Notes under the pieces: generated by a model
Told to the model about the DNA's origin: nothing
The model's database searches: none
Seen by the model: the letters and a program-made list of their open reading frames with translations, nothing else
NCBI GenBank assembly: GCA_943788445.1
Contig: CALSQH010000003.1
Location: forward strand, 744,001 to 808,000
Length of the DNA: 64,000 nt
Source: an uncultured Pseudomonadales bacterium
GTDB lineage: Bacteria > Pseudomonadota > Gammaproteobacteria > Pseudomonadales > Porticoccaceae
Reading direction: 5' to 3'
Shown: positions 35,901-45,020 of the stretch, piece after piece
How positions within the stretch are numbered: the stretch's first letter is position 1
How the letters are laid out: the number at the start of each line of letters is the position of its first letter
Made by a program: the position numbers and the translations under genes

Positions 35901-38900
35901 TCACTTTTGGGCTCGGCGCCTGTCCAATCGCTTGGAGTGATTTATAGATCTCGGCCATCAATTTCGAAAGGTCCAGAATTGGGCCTATATCAACATCTTT
36001 TAATTGGCTATTGATCTCAATTAAATCGCTGAGCAACTCATGAAAGACAACTCGCGGCGGTGTTGTTTGATGTTGCAGATGAGCATATAGCTGGGGGTAG
36101 TTTTGCAGAGACAGCAACCCACTTGCCATAAGATTTTTGACTTTAGAGAAATCTTTACCGCTTCGATCAACATCCCCTCGACGCATCAGGTGACCAACCG
36201 ATTTATCGCGTAATTCGGCAAGGCGCGCACGGAACATTGGCAGCCCCTCATGAATGCCCGCGTCACCACCAGTCATTTCAGCTAAGGTGCTGCGGAAAAA
36301 GATCGCGGCATCTTCGACAAGATGAACAATATCTTCATCGAGGCATATTTGGTGGTGATGAAGTTCTTTAATAAACTCCTCTAAAGGTGTAACTAGTCGA
36401 CTAAGCTCAGAGAAATCGGCCATCTCAGCCGTGCCCTTTAATGTGTGCAGAGCTCTCTGTAGCGATAGTGGAGGTGATTTAAAAAGCGGCGCCATACTTC
36501 GAGTGGTCGTGACAAAGTCATCTATGGTGGTTAAATGTCCCTGCGCTTCATTGACAAAAATATCTAATAATATTGCCTCGTGATCATCTATTTCAGAATC
36601 AATCTCTTGTTCATCGATTTCTGCCGCTTGTTCTACCTCAGAGACGCTCTCATCGAGAACCTCAGGCCCTTCTTCAACCGCAGGGCCCTCAACCCCAGCA
36701 TCTGAGCTTTCAAATATTTCACGACTGTCTGTTTCATTCACATTGACTTCGGAAGCTCCTATTTCGGCCGCGCTATCGAGTAATTCAATATCGGCTGGCG
36801 AGTCTATCTGCTCGTGGATATCAGGCAACTGCTCTAATACCTCTCCTTTGGCAAGACAACCCGCGCTATCTATAATTGTACGGCTAATCTCTGGCGTTGG
36901 TGTTGGGCGCTTTTCTGCAAACGCGGTTAGCAATAACGGCATGCGTTGAATTGCCTGATCAGCCAAATCAACCATTGACGTGTTGCAATTGATTCTCCCA
37001 TCAAGCACGCGGTTTAACATATCCTCAATTGACCAAGCTAGGTCACCAATATCCTCCGCACCAACCATACGGCCACTGCCTTTGAGGGTGTGAAAGGCAC
37101 GACGAATGACCGAGAGCTGATCTTTTGATTGCGGCTGATCTCTCCATTCGGCAAATATCTGATTCAGCCCTTCTAGAACCTCTTCGGCCTCTTCAATAAA
37201 TATTTCGGCAATCTCTTCATCAAAGGACAGGTCTTCTTCGCGACCTGATGGAACTGGGCTTTCTGTTGGCTCAGGGGTTTCTGTTGGCTCAGGGGTTTCT
37301 TTTAGCTCAGGGCTGTTAGCTGAAGTGCCATCTTGGTTATCCTGAAGTGCGGCAAGCTCTTCGATAATCTCTTCAGGTTCAGCGTGAAGGTCGTCATCGG
37401 CTACTAGAATTTCTTCTTTTGTTAGAAGCCGCTGATCAGCAGATCGACTTTCCAGTAAAGAATGAATACTCTCCTCTGCCGCGGCCAAAACATCCTCCTG
37501 TTTTGCATCCACATCCGCATTAAATTGCTCGAGATAATATTCAACAATGGTGATGGCATCAGCAAAGGTATCCAATGCCTGCCATTCCACTGCACGGCCT
37601 TGGTCATTAAGAACCTCTTGCACATATTTCGAACAGCCATCAATAACCGATGCTGCACGATCTAAGCCAATAATTTTCAGCGCTCCCTGCAACTCCGTAA
37701 ACATAACGGGCACATGGGACAATAACTGTAAATCCCATTGCGAGTTAATAAATTCTACAACGGCTTCTTTTATGCGCTCAATACCGGTTCGTGATTCGGC
37801 GAGCAGTGCCTGACTGGCGCTATTCAATTCAAATTGATTCTGCTGACTATCCAGATCAACGGTGCCAGAAAACTTGTCTGGTCTCGCTGCCCAAGCATTT
37901 AATGCCAGCTCAACTTCGGTTAGGCTCTGAACCGCATTCACAACATCAGAGTCATTAATTCCAGAGTCGTCTTTGGTAAAGATTTGTCGCAAATTTTGCT
38001 CTACATTGCTGATCGCGTCGCGCAACTTGCCCTGCCCTACCAGCGCTAGAGAATCTGCCATGCTTAACAGTACAGGTAGACTGTTGCGAACATCATCAGC
38101 CGAAAGTCCCCCCTCTATTGAAAAGCGCTCCAGAGCTGATCGCACGCTTGCCAGTTCGCCCTGAATAGCACTGACTAATGCACGCACGACCAGTGGATCG
38201 TACTGCGGCATCAGCCGCCCACCTTCAGGATTGACGACACCTGAAGGGAAGGCTTCGTTAAGGTTGTAGTCACTCCAAATAGCTTTTAACTCTTCAGTGT
38301 TGGGCTGACTGGTTGTTAGGTAATAGAGTAAATTTTTCAGCAGTGCAATATCTACAGCACTTATCTCTCCTGAGACCGCTTCTTTTGCCTGCATTTTTAA
38401 TTGGCTATCCAGGGCTCGAAAAAGTTTTTTCAATGCAATGCCAAAATTGATGTCACGAGACGCCACCAAACCTAGAACTTGCCGCGCAATGCACCATAAA
38501 TCTTCACGCCAGCTACCTTTCGATAATTCCTGCATGCGCTGTAATACTTTTATTAGATTGGCGCAGTTTTTATTTTTTTCCACGCCTTTTATCAACTTGA
38601 TTAATGACAGCTGGTAAACCTGACGTAGGCGTTTAATTAAATCTTCAGCTGCAGCTGGGTTTGCATTTACTACCGCCTGAGGCTGTTCCCTATTGGTGAA
38701 GGAAGATAAGTCTGGAGAGAATAAAACACCTTCCGAGATTAGTGCTCGTCCCTGAGCGGCCTTCACGTCATTAAGTAATATAATCAGCGCCTCTGGATGA
38801 TCTTCTCTTGTTGATAGGATCTGCCGGAGATATATAGGGAGTTTAATAATCGCCTGAACAAGAATTTCACAGGCTTCATTTATATTAGAAATATTCTTAT

Positions 38901-39180
38901 CGATAATCGCTTGAGTGAGCGCCTCCATCTCTTCGATGAGAAGGATGCAGCCCTCACACTGAAGGATTTTAAATGACCCGGCAATTTGGTGCAGATGGCC
39001 TAAACAAAAACGAATTTTTGTTTCGTCGCTTGTATCTTGAGTAAACGCTTCCAGCTCATTAAAGGCCGATTGCAGGCTATTTTCAATCTCGCCAACAAGC
39101 CATTCAAGACCGGTGAACGTTTTTACATTTTTCACCTTAACGGTTTTTTCATGACCCTTTGTTACATGAACCTCGCTCAT
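32917..39180 (-). CDS. chpA: Hybrid chemotaxis histidine kinase ChpA with multiple HPt domains
   Basis: A 2087-residue kinase at the core of the type IV pilus chemosensory system. Three canonical HPt modules carry phosphorylatable His: H697, H912 and H1341, each in HTLKG. A divergent N-terminal module contains GHLHQIAGSF (His64), and another region near residue 510 lacks the His. A long low-complexity acidic linker follows the third-quarter coiled region (about 1130-1260). The CheA dimerisation and HATPase region spans about 1470-1790 (DHGIESE, LADDGRGL, GRGVGMDVV). A CheW domain (about 1800-1940) and a C-terminal receiver (about 1966-2085) with phosphoacceptor D2016 follow. P. aeruginosa ChpA is longer with more Xpt domains. 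Confidence 0.95.
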   Translation of the reverse strand: MSEVHVTKGHEKTVKVKNVKTFTGLEWLVGEIENSLQSAFNELEAFTQDTSDETKIRFCLGHLHQIAGSFKILQCEGCILLIEEMEALTQAIIDKNISNINEACEILVQAIIKLPIYLRQILSTREDHPEALIILLNDVKAAQGRALISEGVLFSPDLSSFTNREQPQAVVNANPAAAEDLIKRLRQVYQLSLIKLIKGVEKNKNCANLIKVLQRMQELSKGSWREDLWCIARQVLGLVASRDINFGIALKKLFRALDSQLKMQAKEAVSGEISAVDIALLKNLLYYLTTSQPNTEELKAIWSDYNLNEAFPSGVVNPEGGRLMPQYDPLVVRALVSAIQGELASVRSALERFSIEGGLSADDVRNSLPVLLSMADSLALVGQGKLRDAISNVEQNLRQIFTKDDSGINDSDVVNAVQSLTEVELALNAWAARPDKFSGTVDLDSQQNQFELNSASQALLAESRTGIERIKEAVVEFINSQWDLQLLSHVPVMFTELQGALKIIGLDRAASVIDGCSKYVQEVLNDQGRAVEWQALDTFADAITIVEYYLEQFNADVDAKQEDVLAAAEESIHSLLESRSADQRLLTKEEILVADDDLHAEPEEIIEELAALQDNQDGTSANSPELKETPEPTETPEPTESPVPSGREEDLSFDEEIAEIFIEEAEEVLEGLNQIFAEWRDQPQSKDQLSVIRRAFHTLKGSGRMVGAEDIGDLAWSIEDMLNRVLDGRINCNTSMVDLADQAIQRMPLLLTAFAEKRPTPTPEISRTIIDSAGCLAKGEVLEQLPDIHEQIDSPADIELLDSAAEIGASEVNVNETDSREIFESSDAGVEGPAVEEGPEVLDESVSEVEQAAEIDEQEIDSEIDDHEAILLDIFVNEAQGHLTTIDDFVTTTRSMAPLFKSPPLSLQRALHTLKGTAEMADFSELSRLVTPLEEFIKELHHHQICLDEDIVHLVEDAAIFFRSTLAEMTGGDAGIHEGLPMFRARLAELRDKSVGHLMRRGDVDRSGKDFSKVKNLMASGLLSLQNYPQLYAHLQHQTTPPRVVFHELLSDLIEINSQLKDVDIGPILDLSKLMAEIYKSLQAIGQAPSPKVIEVMQVNHETLLNLFDMLAADQDLDALKDAQKNDLLAITQQLSEQLAEKNKRDHAELERERIAAEQAKEAQALAEKEAEAEAKANKEAIEKAELLKEEQLKEELPAEESLAEEPSTEQLSTEEQPTEKLEEELADDQLDELVDAQETEIALPEMNATEPAIDKNRIEESVSETDQPDSTQSDPSQQKLEEPAADRSISLIDADLDQEIVGVFVEEADDIVSSIEESVLAWRSNPKQVELADRLKRDLHTLKGGARMAGFNALGERAHAIESLIDATKNHNKKFFKAMIAHQEGLVSAYDIVRQIAHGGDIAALSQKMDALEVGDIQQSSAEQEPSRPTASILPELQLTDIVKAADQPVEAEHQSTREAAAKSFSVKGEIKEVVRIGAEVLDTLVNLSGENIIFRGRIEEQVSEFTQFLDEMDATVQRLQEQVRRLGTETEAQIDYRREQIEASGEAESFDPLEMDRYSHLQQLTGSLMESASDLHDLKETLTERLIGTETLLLHQSRINTDLQEGLMKTRMVPFARIVPRLRRIVRQVGLELDKKVELRMDNIHGEMDRSVLDRMVAPLEHMIRNAVDHGIESEQQRLEAGKPATGSIAITTYRQGGDIVIHLADDGRGLDVDRIRQIALEKDLISEDAALSDHEIAQFIFHPGFSTSDAVSQISGRGVGMDVVNSEVRQCGGTVDIETSTGQGTQFTIVLPFTLSVNRALMINVTGDHYALSLNSIDGVHFMSSGAIDEAMQSGGVISYAGSQYELCYLGTLLNPEVLRRSDNLEADTALVLFHSDNRRFAVQVDEIVGTREIVVKSLGSQFSGVPGLGGATILSDGQVVVIIDLNELARVAIADLQRIGQADKGGEGKSNAQLESSTEISPSVLVVDDSVTVRKVTSRILKRQGYRVLTAKDGIEALKSMQEEIPAVILLDIEMPRMDGFEVATRVKASQDLKHIPIVMITSRTGDKHRQRAMELGVDYYMGKPYQEEHLLETLNQLLTVQS
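37260..37312 (-). repeat. 18-bp in-frame tandem repeat inside chpA
   Basis: Two perfect 18-bp units (37260-37277, 37278-37295) and a degenerate third (37296-37312) encode repeated Glu-Thr-Pro-Glu-Pro-Thr steps in a linker between the HPt-like modules. Because the unit is a multiple of three, copy-number changes would alter linker length without a frameshift. Confidence 0.85.
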
Positions 39181-40061
39181 CGAGCTTCTCCCTGTTCAAC
39201 TGTCTCGTCCCTGATATACGCTTGAATATTACGCTGCGTGGCTCGAGTAAATCCGCTTGGTAGCCAATTACTCAGCTCTCCCAAACCTAAAATTAGGCTA
39301 CCCTGATCATCTAAATGGCTGGCCAGCTGATTAATAATTTCTCTGCGCTTCCATCGACGGAAATAAACCAACATATTTTGGCAGTAAATCAGATGCATCT
39401 TTCGCCGTATAAGAGGTGATCCGTCGTTTAGTATATTGCTCGTCAGAAAACATACACGGCGGCGCAGCTCTGTTTTTACTCGCCATAACCCACTGCCCAC
39501 TTGATCGAAATAAGTGCTTTTTGTGGCTTTATCAACCATCGCCATTTTACTTTCACGATAAATTCCACGGCGCGCTTGAAAAATAGCTTCGCGACTTATA
39601 TCCGTACCAATAATCCCATAGTGCGGCTCAAGTCCTGCCGCTTTCATGGCCTGCTCAACCGTTATCGCTAAGGAGTATGCCTCTTCACCGGTTGAGCATC
39701 CCAGACTCCATATCCATAGTGGCCCGCTAAATGAACTGCACTTAATAGCTTTATTTACCCACGACTGCACATAATCCATGGATGGCTGGTGGCGAAAGAA
39801 GCTAGTTTCCTTGACCAGCAAACTATCGACCAAGCCACTCCACTCTTCAGCACCTTTGGTGGCATTTAGAGCATCGCTCATATACTGATCGATATCCTGA
39901 CAATCTAGCTCTTGCATCCTGCGGTTAAGGAGCAACGACAGCGCTCTCTCCCGGTCAGGAGTGATCTGCACACCAGTACGCTCTTCAATAGTCGCTTTCC
40001 AGACATCGAAGTAATCAAAATCACAGTTCTGGCTGATTGCGCTCTCCATTCTATTAGCCAC
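39177..40061 (-). CDS. pilK: CheR-type methyltransferase PilK
   Basis: A SAM-dependent enzyme that methylates glutamates of the transducer PilJ. The 294-residue protein has the N-terminal helical CheR domain and the methyltransferase core, with IWSLGCSTGEEAYSLAI (SAM-binding), GTDIS and the YCQNMLVYF segment corresponding to CheR RNVLIYF. Its stop overlaps the chpA start by 4 nt, indicating coupling. Confidence 0.93.
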   Translation of the reverse strand: MANRMESAISQNCDFDYFDVWKATIEERTGVQITPDRERALSLLLNRRMQELDCQDIDQYMSDALNATKGAEEWSGLVDSLLVKETSFFRHQPSMDYVQSWVNKAIKCSSFSGPLWIWSLGCSTGEEAYSLAITVEQAMKAAGLEPHYGIIGTDISREAIFQARRGIYRESKMAMVDKATKSTYFDQVGSGLWRVKTELRRRVCFLTSNILNDGSPLIRRKMHLIYCQNMLVYFRRWKRREIINQLASHLDDQGSLILGLGELSNWLPSGFTRATQRNIQAYIRDETVEQGEAR

Positions 40062-40087
40062 AGATAAACCCTATGCTCGTCGATTAT

Positions 40088-42436
40088 CTAGCGGTGTTTG
40101 TCTTCACCCTCAGCCAGCATGGCTTCAATTTCTGCCTCAAATTCTTCTAGGTGCTCCAGATCTTCGCCCTCATCGACTTCCAGTTCTTCATCCGGCTCCT
40201 GTTCAGGATCTGCCTCATCTGATGATTGATGGCCAAGATCAAGCACCTCATCCTCATCGTTGATCACAAATTCATCGCTATCATAATCCTGGATCTCTGA
40301 TGGCTCGCTGGCTTCGCTAATATCGTGATCATCTTGCACTTCTGCTACCGCAAATAATGCACTCAGCGATCCATCATCTAACTCGCCTTCATCAAACGGC
40401 TCATCGCTACCAGAAAGCGCCTCATCGACACTTTCACCGGGGAGAATAAAGCCACTCACAGAGTCTTTCATGTCAACAGCCATGCCCGCCAATTCACCAA
40501 TCGAAGTAGCGGTATCATTAGTGCCAGAAAGAGTTTGCGAAGTAATTTCCTGAATAACGTTCATCGTGTTGGAAATATGTGCAGACGTTGTGGCCTGATG
40601 TTTTGCAGCCTCCGAAATATCCTGAATTAACTCTGCCAAGTTGGTCGATACAGTTTCAATTTCTTCCAGAGCTGTACCCGCACTATTAGCCAGATCGGCG
40701 CCCTTTACCACCTCTGCCGTTGTCTGCTCCATAGAGCTAACGGCTTCGTTAGTATCGGTTTGAATGGTTTTTACTAGACCGGCAATCTGCTTGGTTGCTG
40801 TAGCTGATCGCTCTGCAAGGCGCTGAACCTCATCCGCTACAACCGCGAAACCTCGACCGGCTTCGCCGGCCATGGCCGCCTGAATTGCGGCGTTCAAGGC
40901 GAGAATATTAGTCTGATCGGCGATCTCGTTAATCAGCGAAACTATATCGCCAATTTCCTGAGAGCTCTCTCCCAAACGTTTAATTCGCTTTGCTGTGTCC
41001 TGAATCTGCTCGCGAATCGTGTCCATGCCCTCAATGGTGTTGCGCACCAATTGAGCACCATTTTTTGCAATGGATACCGAACGCTCTGCCACCGCAGCCG
41101 ACTCCGCAGAGTTTGACGAAACTTGATCAATGGTAATTGCCATTTCATTAATTGCCGCTGATGCTCCTGCAATCTCTTGGGCCTGATGCTCGGCACTCTC
41201 GGCCAACTGCAGCGAGGTAGCCCGAGTGGCATCCGCAGAACTAGCTACCTTCGCCGACGAACCAGCAACGTTTTCTACCAAACTTCTCAGCTCAGCAATC
41301 GCGAAGTTAATCGAATCAGCAATGGTTCCGGTAAAGTCTTCCGTAACTGTTGCCTCTACTGTTAAGTCACCATCCGCCAGATCAGAAATATCATCCAGTA
41401 AGCGCAAAATAGCCTGCTGGTTTTTATCTTTTATCTGCTCAGATTCAACAAGGTTACGCCTTGTGGTTCTGAAGTTAATAAATCCCAACATAACCAGTGC
41501 AGCGAAAAATCCAGCCACCGCCATTAACGTTGTGAAGTTATTAAATATTCTTTTTCCAGAGGTATTTAGACCTACTACCGTATTGTCTAAATTATCAAAT
41601 TTTGTCAGTAGTGCTGGCACATCACCAAGCAGTGCCGCGGCAGACATACGCGCAATAGATAAGTCATCAGCGGAGTCGTAAATGCGGTCGATATCATTGG
41701 CAACAACATCAAAAGACTCTTGAATTTGATTGATACTGGCAATTGCCTCTTTATCGGTAACCTTGGTGATGCCGAGGATAAAGTTACCATTTTTCATCGA
41801 ATCCAGCGTGTCGCGAAATACATTCGAATCACTCTTAAACTGGTCCGCGGCAACACTTGCATCACCACTACCGGAGATCATCTTGTCAATATTTCGACCA
41901 ATTCGCTCAATAAGCCACAACTGTTCCTGAGCAATTGCAATCTGCCCCGCTGGTGCCGACTGTGTAATCAGCGCATCAACCACCTGCCCGGAATTATCCT
42001 GCACCAGAGGTAGTTTTGCGTTCAACTCGTTGGCAACTGTTGAAACAAACAATACGGTTTCTCGGTTACCCCCTAGCAGTTGCAATTTATCACTTACAGC
42101 ACTCCAACTATCCGCTACGGCTTGAATCTGAGGTCGAGATATCTCACCCTGACTGTAGAGTCGCTTTTGCAGTTGCGTCCAAGCATTGGTCATCTGAGTA
42201 TTGAGATTGGTAAGCGCATCAAATGATTCTTTATCAGCGGCACTTGCATCTTCAGCCAACTGGGTAATTCTCAACGCATTAACCCGTAAATTGGCAATAC
42301 TTTGTATATTGGTCTGATCATTTTTTACCTGACCGCTAACCTCTATGGTGCTATAAGCACCTACAGCCATGCAGGCGATACCCAATAGGATAATTAACGT
42401 GCGAAACGGTGATCCTTTCCCTGTCTTCTCTTTCAT
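40088..42436 (-). CDS. pilJ: Type IV pilus methyl-accepting chemotaxis protein PilJ with acidic tail
   Basis: The membrane transducer for the Pil-Chp pathway. The 782-residue protein has TM1 at about 10-32, a periplasmic PilJ-type helical sensor, TM2 at about 302-324, a HAMP-like stretch and a cytoplasmic signalling hairpin. The tip reads [26 protein letters not shown] in parts. After residue 670 a 112-residue tail follows, about 47 of them Asp or Glu with almost no basic residues; this is absent from standard PilJ. The frame opens at 42511, but ATG 42436 has GGAGG 7 nt before it and gives [12 protein letters not shown]. Confidence 0.94.
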   Translation of the reverse strand: MKEKTGKGSPFRTLIILLGIACMAVGAYSTIEVSGQVKNDQTNIQSIANLRVNALRITQLAEDASAADKESFDALTNLNTQMTNAWTQLQKRLYSQGEISRPQIQAVADSWSAVSDKLQLLGGNRETVLFVSTVANELNAKLPLVQDNSGQVVDALITQSAPAGQIAIAQEQLWLIERIGRNIDKMISGSGDASVAADQFKSDSNVFRDTLDSMKNGNFILGITKVTDKEAIASINQIQESFDVVANDIDRIYDSADDLSIARMSAAALLGDVPALLTKFDNLDNTVVGLNTSGKRIFNNFTTLMAVAGFFAALVMLGFINFRTTRRNLVESEQIKDKNQQAILRLLDDISDLADGDLTVEATVTEDFTGTIADSINFAIAELRSLVENVAGSSAKVASSADATRATSLQLAESAEHQAQEIAGASAAINEMAITIDQVSSNSAESAAVAERSVSIAKNGAQLVRNTIEGMDTIREQIQDTAKRIKRLGESSQEIGDIVSLINEIADQTNILALNAAIQAAMAGEAGRGFAVVADEVQRLAERSATATKQIAGLVKTIQTDTNEAVSSMEQTTAEVVKGADLANSAGTALEEIETVSTNLAELIQDISEAAKHQATTSAHISNTMNVIQEITSQTLSGTNDTATSIGELAGMAVDMKDSVSGFILPGESVDEALSGSDEPFDEGELDDGSLSALFAVAEVQDDHDISEASEPSEIQDYDSDEFVINDEDEVLDLGHQSSDEADPEQEPDEELEVDEGEDLEHLEEFEAEIEAMLAEGEDKHR

Positions 42437-42497
42437 ATAATCCTCCAAACTGATTCTGTGTTGCTTTGATAACCTCGGGTGCCGGCAATCCGACCCT

Positions 42498-43031
42498 CTA
42501 GACCGAAACACTCATAAACTGATTATCTTCAATCAGTTTATGGGCGCAAAAAAGCGGTAAAATTTTATTTTCTTCGATAAAGCTACCGTCGATAAAATGA
42601 ACTAAGGGACCATTATTACGAGATTCCTTAAAACTGGATAAGGCCAGTGATTGAATTCCCTGAACACTGTCGACAATAAGACCAACGTAGACGCTATCTA
42701 TATCAAGCACTAAAACGCGCCTGTCCTTAACGGGCCCTCTTGACGAACCGCCGAGGAAGTCCGCGAGGTCGATAATAGGCAACAAGCGCCCACGGACATT
42801 AGCTAGCCCGCGAACCCAAGACTTAACTCTGGGCAACTTGGTGCATTCGGGTACGTCTAGCACCTCACTAAGCTCGTTGAGAGGCATTACGTAGCTCTCA
42901 CCGAGCAGAGAAAAGCCAACTAGTTTGCGGGTCTCTACAATTTCTTTCTGCGCTGGAAGTCCATAGGTCGACTGCCCAAAACGGCTAACCACATCGCTAA
43001 TGACTGCAAATATATCCTTCGACACAGGCAT
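42498..43031 (-). CDS. pilI: CheW-like adaptor PilI
   Basis: A 177-residue CheW domain that couples PilJ to ChpA. The pattern [44 protein letters not shown] (two halves of the CheW core) and [21 protein letters not shown] is clear. It starts 5 nt after pilH and ends 61 nt before the preferred pilJ start. Confidence 0.93.
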   Translation of the reverse strand: MPVSKDIFAVISDVVSRFGQSTYGLPAQKEIVETRKLVGFSLLGESYVMPLNELSEVLDVPECTKLPRVKSWVRGLANVRGRLLPIIDLADFLGGSSRGPVKDRRVLVLDIDSVYVGLIVDSVQGIQSLALSSFKESRNNGPLVHFIDGSFIEENKILPLFCAHKLIEDNQFMSVSV

Positions 43032-43036
43032 ATCCC

Positions 43037-43399
43037 CTAGTTAAGGACCGCAGTAATTGCAGAAACCAGCTGTTTCTCATCAATCGGTTTAACGAGATAG
43101 GCTTTAGCACCTTGGCGTTCTCCCCAGACCTGATCCGCTTGCTGATTTTTTGCGGTGACAATAATGACCGGTATATGCTTGGTCTCCTTGCTTCGGCTCA
43201 GCTGACGCGTGGCCTGAAATCCATTTAACCCCGGCATAACAATATCCATTAACACGACATCTGGCTGTTCATCTTTAGCTAAATCAACCCCCTGCTCACC
43301 GGAGTCAGCAGAGAGAACGGAAAATCCATTGCGTTCAAGAATATTTGTCAATTTGTACGTTTCTGTGGGGGAGTCATCCACAATTAATATTTTCGCCAT
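43037..43399 (-). CDS. pilH: Response regulator PilH (stand-alone receiver)
   Basis: A 120-residue CheY-like receiver. It has the acidic pair VDDSP (D8, D9), the phosphoacceptor in VVLMDIVMPG (about D51), IIVTAK and the Lys of YLVKPID. In P. aeruginosa PilH antagonises PilG and promotes pilus retraction. It follows pilG by 21 nt. Confidence 0.93.
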   Translation of the reverse strand: MAKILIVDDSPTETYKLTNILERNGFSVLSADSGEQGVDLAKDEQPDVVLMDIVMPGLNGFQATRQLSRSKETKHIPVIIVTAKNQQADQVWGERQGAKAYLVKPIDEKQLVSAITAVLN

Positions 43400-43420
43400 G
43401 ATCCAACCTCCAAGTCCTTT

Positions 43421-43798
43421 TTAGTTTTCAGTATGTTTTTCCAACACATCGAGTAGCTCTGCCCGACCGAATGGTTTGGTCAGATAGTCATCCGCGCCCA
43501 CAATGCGACCCTTGGCCTTGTCAAAAAGGCCATCTTTGCTTGACAGCATAATTACTGGTGTCGATTTGAAATCGGGATTATTTTTTATTAATGCACAGGT
43601 TTGATAGCCATCGAGTCGAGGCATCATGATATCGACGAAGATTATGTCGGGATTGATATCGACGATTTTGGCAAGAGAGTCAAAACCATCTGACGCGGTA
43701 GAAACGGCACACCCCGCTTTAGCCAGAAGGGTTTCCGCCGTACGTCTTATTGTATTACTGTCGTCTATGACGAGCACTTTAAGGCCCTGAACATCCAT
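43421..43798 (-). CDS. pilG: Response regulator PilG (stand-alone receiver)
   Basis: A 125-residue CheY-like receiver and the first gene of the Chp operon. It has VIDDSNTIRRTAE at the N-terminus, the phosphoacceptor Asp in IIFVDIMMPRLDGY, IMLSSKDG and the Lys in YLTKPFG. Phospho-PilG promotes pilus extension and cAMP production in Pseudomonas. It is divergent from gshB, as in that genus. Confidence 0.94.
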   Translation of the reverse strand: MDVQGLKVLVIDDSNTIRRTAETLLAKAGCAVSTASDGFDSLAKIVDINPDIIFVDIMMPRLDGYQTCALIKNNPDFKSTPVIMLSSKDGLFDKAKGRIVGADDYLTKPFGRAELLDVLEKHTEN

Positions 43799-44007
43799 TT
43801 TATCACCATTGTAAAACCACTTAACGCCTCAAGTACTGTCAATGTCACTCAAGAGGTGGAATTTTAAACACACTTGTAATATATAATCCACAAGCCTCTA
43901 AATTTAATAATAAAATTGATTTATAGGTCACAGTTTTTTCTGCGACATATGCATCGCTGTAGCCACACTTAGTTATAGCGCAAAATTCAGCACAGGGTCA
44001 TCATTTT
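43799..44007. promoter_or_regulatory. Divergent pilG / gshB promoter region
   Basis: A 209-nt AT-rich spacer without an ORF. The inverted repeat CTTGT-N12-ACAAG (43873-43894) encloses ATATATAAT, which offers -10-like hexamers on both strands. It must hold the promoters of the Chp operon and of gshB, but no clear -35 could be assigned. Confidence 0.35.
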
Positions 44008-44976
44008 ATGGGCACTACTCTTGGGGTCGTTATGGACCCGATTCAATTGATCTCTTTTCAAAAGGATTCCACTCTCGCGATCTTGCTCGCCGCCCAACGA
44101 AAGGGCTTCGAATTGTTTTATATGCAACAGCAAGATCTCTTTTTAGACAACGGTGAGCCCAGAGCTCAACTTACTCCACTACGCGTTTTTGACGACCCCA
44201 ATCGCTGGTATGAACTGGGCGAAAGTCGCGTTGCGGCACTCGAAGAAATGGATGTTTTGCTAATGCGCAAAGATCCGCCCTTCGACGGTGAGTTTATCTA
44301 CTCCACCTATATTCTTGAAGCCGCTGAACAACGCGGATCGCTTGTAGTTAATAAGCCGCAGAGCTTGCGCGACTGCAATGAAAAAGTTTTCGCCACCCAG
44401 TTCCCTCAGTGCACACCGCCTCTTTTGGTGAGTCGTGACCAGGCTAGACTCAAGATGTTTTTAGAAAAACACGGGGATGTTGTCTACAAACCTCTAGATG
44501 GTATGGGCGGTACATCCATCTTTCGCGTCAGCGAAGGTGATCAAAATCTCAATGTTATTCTTGAGACCTTAACCGACTATGGCCAACAGACTATTATGGC
44601 GCAGAAGTATTTGCCGGAAATTACTCGGGGGGATAAACGTATTCTGGTTGTCGACGGCAACGTTATTCCCTTTAGTCTGGCGCGCATACCAACCGGCAGT
44701 GATTTTAGAGGCAATCTCGCCGCCGGCGGTCGCGGGGTTGTTCAGCCACTCAGTGAGCGAGATCAGTGGATTGCCCAGCAAGTTGCGCCAACGCTTAAAG
44801 AACGCGGCCTAATTTTTGTTGGCTTGGATGTTATCGGAGACTATCTGACTGAAATAAACGTCACCAGTCCAACCTGTATCCGTGAGATTGATAACGCCGA
44901 AAACACTCAGATTGGCGATCAATTAATTGCCGCCATTCTAGGCAGACTGGCCTTAGCCACTTCTGAACCAAGCTAA
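44008..44976 (+). CDS. gshB: Glutathione synthetase
   Basis: Joins glycine to gamma-glutamylcysteine with ATP. The 322-residue ATP-grasp protein begins GVVMDPIQLISFQKDSTLAILLAAQRKG. It carries LLMRKDPPFDGEFIYST, KPLDGMGGTSIFR, the GGDKRILVVDG strand and EINVTSPTCIREID, all standard GshB landmarks. It is divergent from pilG and followed 44 nt later by the TonB-like gene, the same order as gshB-tonB3 in Pseudomonas. Confidence 0.96.
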   Translation: MGTTLGVVMDPIQLISFQKDSTLAILLAAQRKGFELFYMQQQDLFLDNGEPRAQLTPLRVFDDPNRWYELGESRVAALEEMDVLLMRKDPPFDGEFIYSTYILEAAEQRGSLVVNKPQSLRDCNEKVFATQFPQCTPPLLVSRDQARLKMFLEKHGDVVYKPLDGMGGTSIFRVSEGDQNLNVILETLTDYGQQTIMAQKYLPEITRGDKRILVVDGNVIPFSLARIPTGSDFRGNLAAGGRGVVQPLSERDQWIAQQVAPTLKERGLIFVGLDVIGDYLTEINVTSPTCIREIDNAENTQIGDQLIAAILGRLALATSEPS

Positions 44977-45020
44977 GCTTGAGTTAAAATGGTAAGTACT
45001 GAAAACATAGCGGAGCGACA

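Noticed and set aside
35559..35940. Leu-rich and other ORFs opposite the ChpA linker
   Set aside because: They arise from the reverse complement of the Glu/Lys-rich coding repeats and have no independent signals.
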